A stretch of DNA of 64,000 nt from Branchiostoma belcheri (taxonomy: Eukaryota > Chordata > Leptocardii > Amphioxiformes > Branchiostomatidae), in assembly GCF_001625305.1 (NCBI RefSeq), contig NW_017802669.1, positions 732,618 to 796,617 on the forward strand, given 5' to 3'. Positions within the stretch are counted from its first letter, which is position 1. Each line of letters begins with the position of its first letter. The position numbers and the translations under genes are program-made. Positions 1 to 12,700 of the stretch are shown here, in pieces. The notes beneath the pieces are model-generated. The model did not search any database and was not told the DNA's origin. It was given only the letters and a program-made list of their open reading frames with translations.

Positions 1-1225
1 CGATTAAACGTACCGGTACGTTTATTTTTTTCGGCCCGAACGTCCATCCGGTACACTCTTATTAGGGACGGTACGTTTATTACATGTAATTTTTGGGAAA
101 AAAATGTCCATACGCACCGCACCATCAGCAAGTGGCCGGCGGCCGCAAAATTCGGCAACACGTCACAGATAAATATTTGGTCCATGATAGCGGCATTTCC
201 CATGAATATAATGTATATTATTTATTTTTCGCCTGCTGTCCATTTTTAAGTCCCAAAACGTCTGAAAAAGCAAAAATTTGCCCACAAAACCGAAGGGGAA
301 GGCGAGTAGCTAATCGACGTATTCAGCACATGGCGGCCGCAAGTCCTTGTCAAAATCGGCAACGCGGCAGAAAATGCCTGGTCCATTTTAGCGATATTTA
401 CCATGAAAAAACGTATGTGGTTTATTTTCCCTCTGGTGTTAGTTTTTAGGTCCCGAAACCCCTAAAAAAGTAAAAATTTGTCCACAAGACGGACGGCCGA
501 CGTGGGGAGGGCGCCTAGCGCCTGAGCAGCATGACCCGTAAAAAGTCAAAGGTCATAGGGCACCCATATTGCGCAATCACCGTAAAAGCGCCGATTTAGC
601 TAATTTTAGGGCGTTTAAGATTGATACAATCACATTATCGATTTTTAAAAAAAACAATGAGATGGAAACCAATCAAAATTTTATGCTGAATAATATTTTT
701 TCTTCAAAAGTTTTTTCTTCAGAAGTTTTTCTTCTTCAGAATCCAGACTTTGACCAGACTAGACAATGTACTACCATACCAAATAATTATTATGTTGAAA
801 TGGATTTTGTTGTACATATGCTCATTAAACCCCTATATTTGTACTTAATTGGGCTTGATTTTCTATCTCTTAAGTTAGTCAGATTTTCAACTCAAGTTGC
901 AGGAGAAGGCTTAGCAAAGTGCATTTCAGAAGTGTAAAATGCAATAGCTTCTCCTACGGATTTTGTATTTCCCCAAAACAAGTACAATATATATATACTC
1001 ATTAATTAAAGTGATATATACTCACTAATTAAATGTAACAGTGAAAGATTTGCCCATATATTGGTATTGAAATAAAGAGCACATTTTAGTATCATGCACA
1101 CACAGTTCACCTGTCAATTTGGTCATTTTCCGGGGGGTACGTTTATTCCGGAGGGTATGTTTATTAGACTTTGAAGATTTGTCCGGGGGGTACGTTTATT
1201 CCGGGGGGTATGTTTATTAGGGACA
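1..1225. repeat. Repeat-rich block with GTACGTTTATT motifs and an approx. 195-bp tandem repeat
   Basis: The motif GTACGTTTATT recurs at about 1-90 and again at 1138-1222, where near-identical units starting CCGGGGGGTA are stacked. Between them, about 130-290 and 330-490 are two imperfect copies of a roughly 195-bp unit; both contain GCGGCCGCAA, TGGTCCAT and AAAATTTG-CCACAA. The two motif clusters could be the ends of one element of about 1.2 kb, but no coding sequence for a transposase was recognised. Short ORFs here have no recognisable domains. Confidence 0.5.
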
Positions 1226-1254
1226 TGAGAGTAGTTCTTTTTTTGGGGTAGTGG

Positions 1255-1535
1255 GTTGGTCCATTGAATTCGAAGGGGTGAGTGTGAAGTGGGCCCTTAA
1301 AGGGATGGATCAGTAGATTTGTAGAGTGGGTCCATTAAGGGATAAATCATTCGATTTGTGAGGAGGGTCAACTGAAGGCTGATTCATTAGATTAGTGGGG
1401 AAGGTCCATTGTGAACTACTGGGGTGTAACATTAAATTGGTTAGGAGACTGCCTTGAAGGGATGGATCATTTGATTTGTTGGGTGGGTCCATTGAAGGGA
1501 TGAATCATTCTATTAGTGAAGTGGGTTCATCGAAT
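1255..1535. repeat. Minisatellite, degenerate unit of about 50-60 bp
   Basis: Units built around GGGTCCATTGAAGGGATG followed by AATCATTNGATTNGTG are repeated about five times with point changes. The open frame on the minus strand is a by-product of the repeat. Confidence 0.65.
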
Positions 1536-1808
1536 GGTCAGTTTGTTTGATACATGTATGTAGAGATTGTCCATAAAATGCATTGCCAATATATGTCAGG
1601 AGCCTTGCATTTTTTAAGTTGATCATGCAGAGAATACAGAGTAGGGGTCACGATCAAAGCTTTTAGTCAGTATCTCTGAATCATACATACTGTACCTCTA
1701 CATCAGTACAGCAGTCCATACTAACGGTGCACGAGTTATAAATTATCTTCTCTATAACTCCCGGCATGTACATGGCATTCCAGACTGGTTTCTTAGATTA
1801 CAGATCTA

Positions 1809-1864
1809 TACTGTAATGATGCAGTCCCAGCATGTTGTAATGATGCCGTCCCGGCATGTTACAG
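1809..1864. repeat. 28-bp direct repeat, two copies
   Basis: TGTAATGATGCNGTCCCNGC followed by ATGT occurs twice head to tail with two substitutions. Confidence 0.7.
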
Positions 1865-1989
1865 GTTATCTGTAGCCTTGGCGGACATCCAGAACTGGGC
1901 CATGATTGAAGGTTATGTCGGTCAAGCTGACATTCTGATTCAGACATTCAGGAGCCATAATATAAGTATGATCATTAATGCAGGGCTGG

Positions 1990-2310
1990 AAATACTGGGG
2001 TGCACCCAAATGTGGAGCTGTGCACCCAATTCTTTTCTGTGGGTGCACCAGTGCAACCAATTTTTTTTTGTAGGTATTTTTGTACATATCAAATCTATAA
2101 TAGTTTATAGGATATTCTTGGCATCATGGTGTCAGAAAAATAATAAAATAATTGTTGTAGTACTTGTTTACATTTTGAAATTAGCTCCCAGTAAGACCTG
2201 TAATAAGGTTTTGTTTTATATGGTGTACCCCAAAAAGTTTTGTGCACCCAATGTTTTTGGTTGGGTACCAGTGCACCTATTCCCAAAAATGAATTTCGAG
2301 CCCTGAAAGG
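1990..2310. repeat. Interspersed-repeat-like block with GTGCACCCAA motifs
   Basis: GTGCACCCAA and its variants occur at about 1999, 2020 and 2238, with partly inverted counterparts such as GGTGCACCAGTGCA and GGTACCAGTGCACC. The T-rich interior and inverted ends suggest a decayed non-autonomous element. No family is named. Confidence 0.35.
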
Positions 2311-2734
2311 CCTGATAAGTGATATACGTATGCAGTGCATGTGGCCATTGTGTAATGCACTGCAGAATGACGGCATTGAATTCCATTGGTCTGTGGGACA
2401 TAAAATGGACATGGACGATTCTTGGAACAGTTGTGTGTAATCTGTGGCTTACGCATACTTGCTCTGTCTAGTGTTGCAGCATTGAACAAGGTGAGAGCCA
2501 GCATTTAAGCTAAACCTTTTTGACAGTCAGATAGTTTTGTAATTAGGGATTATTTAGTAGCTGTCTATTTATTTGTGTTTTTGCTCCACAGTTAGTCAGA
2601 ATATGAAGTACTAGCAGGTAATATTAGGTTACCAATTCCCTATTGGTTATGTGGTTAGGCAGCAGGGAGAAGGTGTTAGAATAATTGACTGTGTAGCGTG
2701 CAGCAGCTGTACATGTTATATCAATTTCCAGTGT

Positions 2735-3115
2735 TTCCTTGGACTGAATACTTTAAGTATCAGGACCTGGATACCTGCCCTTACCTAATTATAAGTGCTG
2801 CACACATGGTGTGCGTCACATCATTATGTAATGCCTTAATTGTTTCCCAGCCTGGTTTGCCTTCAGAATGCCTGACTAGAAATTTTTTTAGTGATTCCTT
2901 CCTTGGACTGAATAATTGCCATGGACACCTGCCCTTATTTAACACTAAGTCTAGTATCACTTCATTGATAGTCAGCATTGACGACTTGCATTAAGATTGT
3001 GTGCTGCTCACTATTATGTAATGGTTTCCCAGCTGTTGCAATTGGCCTTCAGAATGACTGAAGAGAAATTTTTATTGACTCCTTGGACTGAATATGGACA
3101 AGGGCAGGGTGTTTT
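2735..3115. repeat. Approx. 170-bp tandem repeat, about 2.3 copies, just upstream of the bestrophin A promoter
   Basis: CCTTGGACTGAAT recurs at about 2738, 2902 and 3082, each time followed by a version of GGACANNTGCCCTTA or GGACAAGGGCAG. TTTCCCAGC and CCTTCAGAATG also recur at the same spacing. The array ends about 20 bases before the TATA-like element at 3131, so it could supply duplicated upstream sites. Confidence 0.6.
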
Positions 3116-3124
3116 TACATTCAG

Positions 3125-3724
3125 GGCAGAGTATATATTGGTTCTATACCCTCAGTGTTAGACAGTCGGAGCAGAAACATGGTGAGTGTACATTTGTACA
3201 TATGAGGTCTCTGCCCAGTTACTAGTAGAGTAATACTCCTGCTGTCTCTATCCAAAGAGCTAATAATTTAGAGCTTAATAAGTTATAGCTCCTTGCTCTC
3301 CATGCTGGATATTGTGACTTTTTAATGTGATAGCGTAGGTTTTAGGATTTAACAGTGAACATAACTTTTACTATATACAAATGTATACTTTTCATGTTTC
3401 AAAAACCTTATCAATGATATGCAGAAATTTAACTGTGTATGCTTTGGCAGAGATTTGAACTGATGTGCAATATGTCTTAATCATATCATAAGTTTTGGTG
3501 GCACAATTTTTAATTCCTTCTCCTCCTCCTTACAGATTTCTTGAGTGTTCGGCCAAAGACGAGATGTTTTCCACCATCTGCCTGAAGAATCAGACATTCG
3601 TGTTTCCCTGGCTGGCCAGGAAAAAGTACAACACTCGCCACAAACTCAGCTGAACACTCTCACCACCCCTTCCACCAGAGGTTGGACTCTTCTATTTTCG
3701 CAATAATAACATATCTTCGTCGCC
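3125..3724 (+). promoter_or_regulatory. Putative promoter and spliced 5' UTR of bestrophin A
   Basis: A TATA-like GTATATATTG lies at 3131. About 50 bases on, a short non-coding exon would end at 3181 before a strong GTGAGT donor. A pyrimidine-rich acceptor (CTCCTCCTCCTTACAG) ends at 3535, so a second UTR segment 3536-3724 would lead into the ATG at 3725. The ATG that ends the first exon would, after splicing, make a three-codon upstream ORF (M-I-S-stop). No transcript evidence; this is an inference from splice-site quality and spacing. Confidence 0.45.
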
Positions 3725-6700
3725 ATGACGAAATCGTACAGTTTAAAGGTCGCAAACGCTCGCTTGGGCGGTTTCCCGCGACTCCTACTTCGCTGGAAAG
3801 CGAGCATCTACAAACTCCTATACAAGGAGATGGCCATATTCATCACTTTGTACGTGGCACTCAGTATTATGTACCGTTTTGCGCTCAAGCCGCCCCAGAA
3901 GCGAACATTTGAGAAGATCGCGATGTACTGTCACCAGTACTCGGATCTGATTCCGGTATCGTTCCTTCTCGGTTTCTACGTGTCGATTATCTACGCGCGG
4001 TGGTGGAACCAGTATCTGTCGCTGCCGTGGCCGGACAGGCTGGCGTCTCTGATTGGCTGCGTTGTTCACGGCGCGGACGAGCGGGGACGCCTGATTCGCC
4101 GGACGATGGTGAGGTACCTGAACCTGAGCGCTGTGATGGTGATGAGGGGCGTGTCAACACTGGTGTACAAACGGTTTCCCACCATGACGCACATCATAGA
4201 CGCAGGTAAGTTTTACACACACACACGCATGCACTCACACACACACACACGCATGCACTCACACACACACGGACACACAAACACACACACGCACACACAT
4301 GCACGCACACAAACACACACAATATCACACTCACACGCACACACACACACACTCACACACACACTCACACACACACACACACAATATCACACTCACACAC
4401 ACGCACACAATATCACTCTCTCTCCATGCTCTCTCTCACACACACACAGACATAACCCCCCCCCTCCACGCACACACACACCACACACACACGTACATGT
4501 ACACACACACGGACACAGACATGGTGATAAGGGGCGTGTCCAAACACTGGTGTGCAAACACATTACACAGTATAAAACATTGTATGATTGTGTTTTACAA
4601 GACAGGCTATTGCCTTTTCCACATGTTCAGGTTTCATGACCATCGCAGAGTGGAAGGAGTACGAGTCGCTGGAGTCCCACCACAGCAAGTTCTGGGTTCC
4701 GATCAACTGGTTCTGTAACCTGGCCAGCGAGGCCAGGCAGGAGGGGCGCATCCGCGACGACTTCGCCTTCAAGGCTCTCATGGAGGTTTGTAGACGTCTC
4801 ACACACTTCAAGGTCACCTTCACCTGTGTCTTAGAGATTCTTGATCTTTTGCAAAGTTAACAGTGTGTTTGTGCGTCTTGTATCTGCAGAGAAAACATAT
4901 AATTTTGATAATGACGTGCCACAATCAGTAGAAGAGGCCTCCAAGCTTGAATTGAGAGCTGAGGCACTGATTTCTCACTGAACCAGAGTGCTATGTAGAG
5001 CTTTTAGCCTATTTTAGTACTGTACAACTCTGTGGCTATTGCTCACAACAATACTTTATAGAAAAATATTTAAAATCCTGGAATAAACCTCAGAAGTTTG
5101 CTTGGCAGCTGCTCACAGTAATAGAACTCTTTTTTCCAGAGCGTTGATATTTCATCACCACGATCTGTTTTTTCGTTTCCTCCATGCTTTTTTTGCCGGC
5201 ATGTTGTGTACAGCTCGTGTCTTCTGTTCTTTAGAAAAATACAAAATCAAAAGGATCTCGCAAAGGCTCCCAAACCAAGGTGTAATAAAGCGAGCTTCCT
5301 CCTTCTGGATAAAGAAAAGGAGTAAAAGTCGGTGAGACACAAGGGAATAAGTAACCTTCAGGATGGAAGGGAAGCTGGTCGTAAGTTACATCCATTTTTT
5401 GACTGTTTTTTTGTAGCTGACGCCTTATAACAATCTTGGCAAATCTTAAATAGGACCTAGGCATTGGTGGAGGACTTATTGATATATAATTATAATAGGT
5501 TTGTTAACCTTCTCCCTGCTGCCTAACCCTGTGATCAGTACAAATTTGGTGCCTGAAAAATACTCCAGCAGGGAGAAGGTTAAGAGCCTCAACACGATCC
5601 TATTTAAGTCCTTACGTTACATCTTACGTTGCTAAGACAGGATTGACAGAGGACTTCCAAGGATGATGATCTTAAGACATTGTAAGGTAAGATAAAAGTT
5701 CTTGCATGGTCGTGAGGTTTTTTTTACGTAACTAACTGCTTTTGTTGTTGTTCACAAGGTTGCAGTGGAAGATTTATATAAGTTGACCAGCTAACTGCTT
5801 TTTAAATTTTTTTTACGGTCGTGAGTCAGTTTCTGTATATTATGCGCAGAAAAGCTCTGCTGTGGTGCATTACGAAACGTGCAAAACAGTCATGTACTAA
5901 CGACAGATAACCGTTTTTCTGCAGGGCATACCAAGGAGCTAACACAAGCAACGGTGGCTGGATAAGAAATTGTTAAGAAAAGCAAACAATCGAATGTACA
6001 GAAAAAATCCACCAATGCCTAGGTTTCCATGGTGATTACTGAAATTTGATAATTTGACGGTTTGTGTGAGAAGTTTTGGGTTTTGACACGTGTTCGCTGG
6101 TTGTGTTACAGGAGATTAACGTGTACCGAGGCTGTCTGGGGATGATCTACAGCTACGACTGGATCAGTGTGCCTCTGGTCTATACTCAGGTACGCATGGG
6201 AGGTTTTCCGTTGCATTACATGTATGAGGTACATGTACATTGTATGATAGGATCATTGTGCATTTTGTTTAATTCGCCTGCAATGTAATCCGCCTTGATG
6301 CAATGCGAGGGCCCGAATGTCCTAGTCCTGGGGTAGGTGGAACACTCCTACTCTGTAACCTCGAATGAGGGGGTGGAGATTGGATAGTAGTCGCTAAAGG
6401 AAGGGTCCCTGCCATGGGCAATCCATCTAGGACAAGGAAAGTCTGACTTAAAACCTACGACCCGAGGACCTCACTGTCACCGTCCCAGTTTACTAGGCTA
6501 TGGCAGACGAACCCCGGGTGTAAAGGGTGGGAACAGTACTGCGCACACCGTCTCTCACCTTAAAAAGGCCACTGCACAGGCCTAAGGGCCCTTTCCCCCC
6601 ACAAAGTCCTGCAGCGATGGGAAATTAAGGGCGAACCGGCAGGTAAACTAATAACTACAGACTGAGAATGTAGATTTGGTTTATACTGTTAGGTTAAACA

Positions 6701-9700
6701 GTTTTTTCTTCTCTGTTTTCGTTTGCCAGGTAGTAACAGTTGCTGTGTACACGTTCCTGCTATCCTGCCTGATGGGGCGGCAGTACCTGGACCCAGCCCA
6801 GGGGTACGAGGGGCATGAGGTCGACCTCTACGTCCCAGCATTCACCCTGCTGCAGTTCTTCTTCTACATGGGATGGCTCAAGGTGGGTCAGTTAGAGGGT
6901 CGGTTGGGGTTACATGTAGGACCCAGCCTGGGGATGGCTCAAGGTGGGTCAATGAGAGGGTTGTCGGGTGGGGTTACATGTCTGGGGCTGGCTTAAGGTG
7001 GATCAGGTACAGGGTCGGTTAGGACCCAGCCTGGGGGTGGCTCAAGGTGGGTGGGTGAGAGGGTCAGTTGGGATGGGGTAGGACCCAGCAGGGTCCCAAA
7101 GGTGGGTCTAGGAGAGTGTCAGGTGGGGTAAAATAGGATCCGTTCAGGGCTGGCTCAACGTGGGAGGGTGAGGGGGTTTGGTGGGGTTAGGACCTAGCCT
7201 AGGGTGGGTCTGTGAGTGGATGGGTGAGAATAGCTATAGGTTTATGACCTGGCCTTAAGCATCCCTCAAGGTAGAGCTGTGAGTAAGGTGGGGTTAAGGC
7301 CCAGTGCAGGGATGGATCAAGGCAGGTCTATGACTGAGATATAGAGAGTCATTTTAGGTGGGGTAACATGTACATGTAGAATATATATGATAGCCCAATA
7401 TCTACATCTGGTGCAGAAAAGGACTGGCATGGAATCCATTTGTAAGAAAATCTAAAGATTAAAGTGTCGTGAATGAAAACACTTTTTGAGTTCTGAATAC
7501 ATGTTTTCCTGTCACCTCCAGGTTGCTGAGCAGCTGATCAACCCATTCGGGGAGGACGATGATGATTTTGACAGTAACTGGTGCATCGACAGGAACCTAC
7601 AGGTAATTGACTCTACGTTCTCTCTCTCTCTCTATGGTTTATCATCTGTTGTTCCCCGTGTTCCGAGGGTTAGACGGTGCTTGCACTCTGATGCTGGGGC
7701 TTGATGGTAGCTCGCCATTTGCCTCTGTCCTGTGGTTCTTGGGCACAGAAAATATACTTATCTTTAAGTACCTCCGTTAGTGGGATAGTACTGTGTTGGT
7801 CGTAGGCCACATCTATTGAATTAGTTGGTCTCAATGAAGGAATGTAAAAAGTGGAAGATCAACGTCAAAACAAATTCATGTTTTGGCTCACACATTTCCA
7901 TGGGGTAAAAGTTCAACATGCATGATTGTACAAAATTGTTATATGCAATTTTTCTCATTTGGTATCTTTCCCCCTTACTGACTTTTTTCATAAAAAACTG
8001 TCCGAGTGAGGACCAAGAAAATAAATTGACAGAGCCTCATATTGCAGCACAGACAGCAGTGATTCTATCATGTCACACTGAGTTATCTGTTTAGCCTGAT
8101 TATGTTCAACATGAAGCTTAAATTGCTTCTGGTTATCTTTGCAATGTCAGGGATCAGACTGGAAATCCTGCGGAGCCATGCATATTTTATAAGCTTATGT
8201 CGCATCAGTTGACTCCTGCTCCTTATATCATTGCCAATGTACTACAGTCTACATCACACCAAAAAGCAGTTACTCAAGCAACTGGATATGATTTTGAAAA
8301 CGTCAGACGTTTCAGTTAGTATCCACTTAGTCTAGCTTTTGTCAGTGACTGAGAGTAACCAGAGGAGAAATGCAGGTTTATAAGCACAAACTATTGATTG
8401 ATATGCAAATAAAGTGATGACAAAATAAATGCTGAAAAACCTGCATTTCTCCTCTGGTCTCTCAGTCACTGACGAAAGCCAGTGGATACTAGCTGAAACG
8501 TCTGACCGTTTCCAAAATCATATCCAGTTGCTTGAGTAACTGCTTTTTGGCCTATCGTATTACCTGGGTGTCTAACCTTCATCGACATACAGCCTACATC
8601 AGTATGCAGCACAGCTACAAATTACACATGTAAAGCCTGGGGCATGAGTTAGGATGTTGGAGCATGAAGTAAGACCAGGCGTGGTATTCAGGGCGTGTAG
8701 CGTTGTACATTACTGCAAGCTGAAGAGGCCCTGATGCAGCAAAGAGTAGAGCAACTGTCATTTTGATTCGATCATGAGGTTGTTAAGATTCTAGTACAAG
8801 GCTATCCAGCATAGTCAGAAAGGCACATAGAGGATTGCTGTATTGCAACAAAGTCCATTGAAAGCATGATCTATAATGATCTGCTGAGGGAAATCTGATG
8901 TGGTATTCATACTGTGAACAAAATTATGATGCACTGGAAGAGGCCAGAATGATGCAGCAAAGAGCTATATTAGTAGTTGCTGTTTAATTTGTCCCTAAAA
9001 AACTAAGTTAGTTAAGATTCTATAGGGCCATTCTGCATAGTCAGAAAAGAGCATTAAGGATAACTGCATTGTAGCAATTTGAGTGCACAATCTATAATAC
9101 TGCAGTGTGAAGCCTGATGTGGTATTCATGCTCTGAAAATTATGATGCACTGAAAGAGGCCAGAAGGCAGCAAAGAGCTCCAGCAGCTTTGATTTCATTT
9201 CTATTACGAGGTTGTTAACAGACTACAGAACCAGTCAGTTCAGGAGAAAAGCACAGGATTACTGTATTGCATCAAAGTGTAACACATGGTCTATAAATAG
9301 TATAATACTGCAGTTTGAAATCAGACAGAGGGACTCATAGCCTGTAACGTTGCAAGTTGATTCAGAGAGTCAGAAGGGGCCGCATGGTGGTATTGGATTT
9401 CTTTTATCTAAATGGGGTCATGGTGGAAGGTTATACAACTACACATAGTATTCACGTCATGTAGCTAAGTTTTTGAGAGCTGAAACTGAATCATTCTAAC
9501 TACATTTCTGGTCATTAAAATTCTACGCTCGTTCATAATTAGTTAAGTTGTGAAGCATGTGAAGAATTGCTTTTTTGGAACAGGTTTAGGATAAAATCAA
9601 TCTTATGGCACTGCAAACCTGACTCTGCATTCACCTACTGTAACTAACCACACATGATCATTACTGAACACTGTAAGAGGCAGCAGTGCAGGAAAGACAA

Positions 9701-12700
9701 GTATTGGATTGATTCCAAGAACCTGAGGTCATTATTTACAGATTCCCACAGTATTCAGGTTGCGTAACTTTGCACATTATTATTGGAAGCTACAAGAGAC
9801 TGCAGCGCTGCAAGGAATACAAAATTGGAACCACGTCATGCACTAGCCTCCATAGCATGCCAAAACTGGGGGTCTTCAGGGGTCTTTGGGAGCTTTAATG
9901 TGCTATTTTCTGATTGCAAAATATAGGCAACATAGCCGGCCTAGATGAATTACCCCCGTTTTTTTAGAACTGGGCTAATCAGAAAACAGCCGAAGACCAC
10001 CAAACTACATGTATAAGCCTGCTACGGAGGCTAGTCATGCACACATTGGTAGTTAAGATTCCACAGGGCAGGTAACCCACGTCAGCGCAGCACATAAAGA
10101 GTTGGTTTATGGCCCATCGATGCTCACAGTAGTGAGCCAAGACTGCTAATGGTACCATGCCCACTCACTCATAGCCTGCATAGTCATGCATCATGTTCAG
10201 AACTGTGCCTATCTAGTTCTATGCCTGAATGGGTTTGGTTTAGCCCGGGTGCCATACTACTTGTTAGGGAAGCGAGTGTTGCAGCCCCGGCATACAAATA
10301 GGATGGTACCCAGGCTAGGTTTCTTTTAGGAGCAGACACAATTCTGGATAGTCTCTGTGTATCCAAGAACATAGCATGATTGGATGAGTCACTTTTGAAC
10401 CACTCACAAAACTACTGGAAAAGGAGAGTCTCTATATGTTGTGTATGAAACTTCATTCATAATGTAGAACAAGCTGATTTTTTACATTTTGCATCAGATC
10501 TGGAGCCTGCAAAGGATGTACATTTGTAATTCATCCCATCAAATTTGTGAACAATTTGTAAACTTTTACAATCTGTTCCAAATACCCTCAATAAAGTCAT
10601 CAAGCTGTCAACTGTAGCAATTCATTAAATGTGGCTAAATGAGATGTTACAAGCACCAAGCCATCACTTGTTACACTAAGCAATCAAAGCGCTGTATCCA
10701 TATAAATGTAGCATAATAAATAAGGGATTGCCACTTAAATGAGACCAGAGGCGGCAGTTTTGGATCCACGATTGACCCAAATAAGTAGCATTACCGAAGT
10801 AGCGATGGACAAGATAATGCCACAGCTGATGAGTTACGAGCTAAAGTTGTGCAGATTGCCACATAAAGCGGGCTGCAGCGGCGGCAGCTCCATTTGGGGG
10901 TCTTACGGTCAGGTCCCACGTGCCACATCTGTCTGGATCAGTCTGGCCTGGCTGCAGAGGACTGTGTATCACGATCAACTCGAGCCAGAAATATTGACTG
11001 TTGCCATGCAGGGCCGGGCTAGCTATGGTCGTGTTAATAATAATTGTTTATTGCAAATTCTTGCCCGAAAAAAAGGGGCTAATTGCAGGAACAGAAGAAA
11101 CATATGGTACATGTATAAAAACAGACAATTAGTACATATAGAACTACTGATAACTACTAAGAAACTACTAGTAAAAACTACTGGGTTTGACTTCTTTTTT
11201 GAAGACAGAGGAAGACAAAGGATCCGACTTTTAATGTGCAGTACTGGAAATAGTTAGCAGGGTCTGAATAAGATTGTTACCTCCTTGTTTGGAGGGTTTG
11301 TTTTTGGTATGTCTGTCTGTGTGTTTGTGTTGCGTTTCAGACTACAGTATCCTGTCATTTGATCTCCAAGGACAGCAATTTTGTTTGAGATTTTGTGCCA
11401 AGGACAGCTTTACATTGTACTAGTAGAACCAGTTTTGATACACATATTTTGTATCTGTATCAGTATAGCCGGTATAACCGCCATTCGGCATAACACACCA
11501 GCTAGAATTACTTCTTGTTAATTATATAATATATATATATAATTGTTATCAATTGTTTACAACAGACTGCCAATGGCCGTAGATGACATGTACCTGTTTG
11601 TTTATTTGTTATTTACTGTTGTTTATTGTTTACCCCAGATCTCGTACCTGGCGGTAGATGACATGTTTATTGTTGTTATTTATTGTTGTTATTTATTGTT
11701 GTTTATTGTTTACCCCAGATCTCGTACCTGGCAGTAGATGACATGTACCTGATTGTTTATTGTTATCTATTGTTGTAATTTACTGTTGTTTATTGTTTAC
11801 CCCAGATCTCGTACCTGGCGGTAGACGACATGTACCTGTTTGTTTATTTGTTTTTTTACTATTGTTGTTTATTGTTTACCCCAGATCTCTTACCTGGCGG
11901 TAGATGACATGTACCTGTTTGTTTACTTTTTTTTATTGTTATTTATTGTTGTTTATTGTTTACCCCAGATATCGTACCTGGTGGTAGATGACTTGTACCT
12001 GTTTGTTTATTTGTTATTTATTGTTGTTTATTGTTGTTGTTTATTGTTTACCCCAGATCTCGTACCTGGCGGTGGATGACATGTACCTGTGCCATCCGCC
12101 CCTGGAGAAGGATATTTACTGGAACCAGCCTGACCCGGACCTGCCCTACACACAGGCGGCTCTCAGCAGCAGGACTACACCTTTCCTCGGATCCACCTTC
12201 GAACTCAGGTACTGGGAAGACAGTACTACCTTTGCCCATAGATACCTATCGTTAAAACAAGTCCTTATGAAATTACTTGTTCTGTGGCCTGGGTACCATC
12301 CTACTTGTATGCCGGGGCTCCCACACTCGCTTCCTTAACAAGTATACATTCTTAGGGATGCGAGTGTGGCAGCCCCGGCATACAAGTAGGATGGTACCCA
12401 CTCAGGATACTTGTTCTGTGCCAGAGAGCCACAAGATTATGCTCCCCATAGGTTGAAAGGAAGTTAAATTTTTACTGTGTAAGTCAGTAGATGCTAGAGA
12501 GGTTGTTAGAAGTAGTACATTTCTTGCGTTTTGGGCACCATTGTGTTCATGTCCTTGTAGTCTTTTTATTTCTGACAGCATAAATTCTTTCTTTTCTCCT
12601 TCCCCCCTCCTTAGACTGAACAAAGACGACATGGAGTTCACGCACCTCCCCACGGTGGAGGAGAACACCAGCAGCCAGGACAGTCCTCCTAAGTACACCT

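Noticed and set aside
93-937. ORFs of 118 and 122 codons near the window start
   Set aside because: They lie in repeat sequence without domains or a coding-like composition.
4219-4639. His/Thr-rich extension of bestrophin A exon 1
   Set aside because: Read-through into the AC microsatellite; the GTAAGT donor at 4206 and paralogue structure place the exon end at 4205.
10739-11257. 172-codon open frame inside bestrophin A intron 5
   Set aside because: No recognisable domain, no splice partners and composition like the surrounding intron; treated as chance.
11543-12079. Leu/Val/Phe-rich ORFs that look like membrane proteins
   Set aside because: They are translations of the TTTATTGTTG-rich exon-6 acceptor array.
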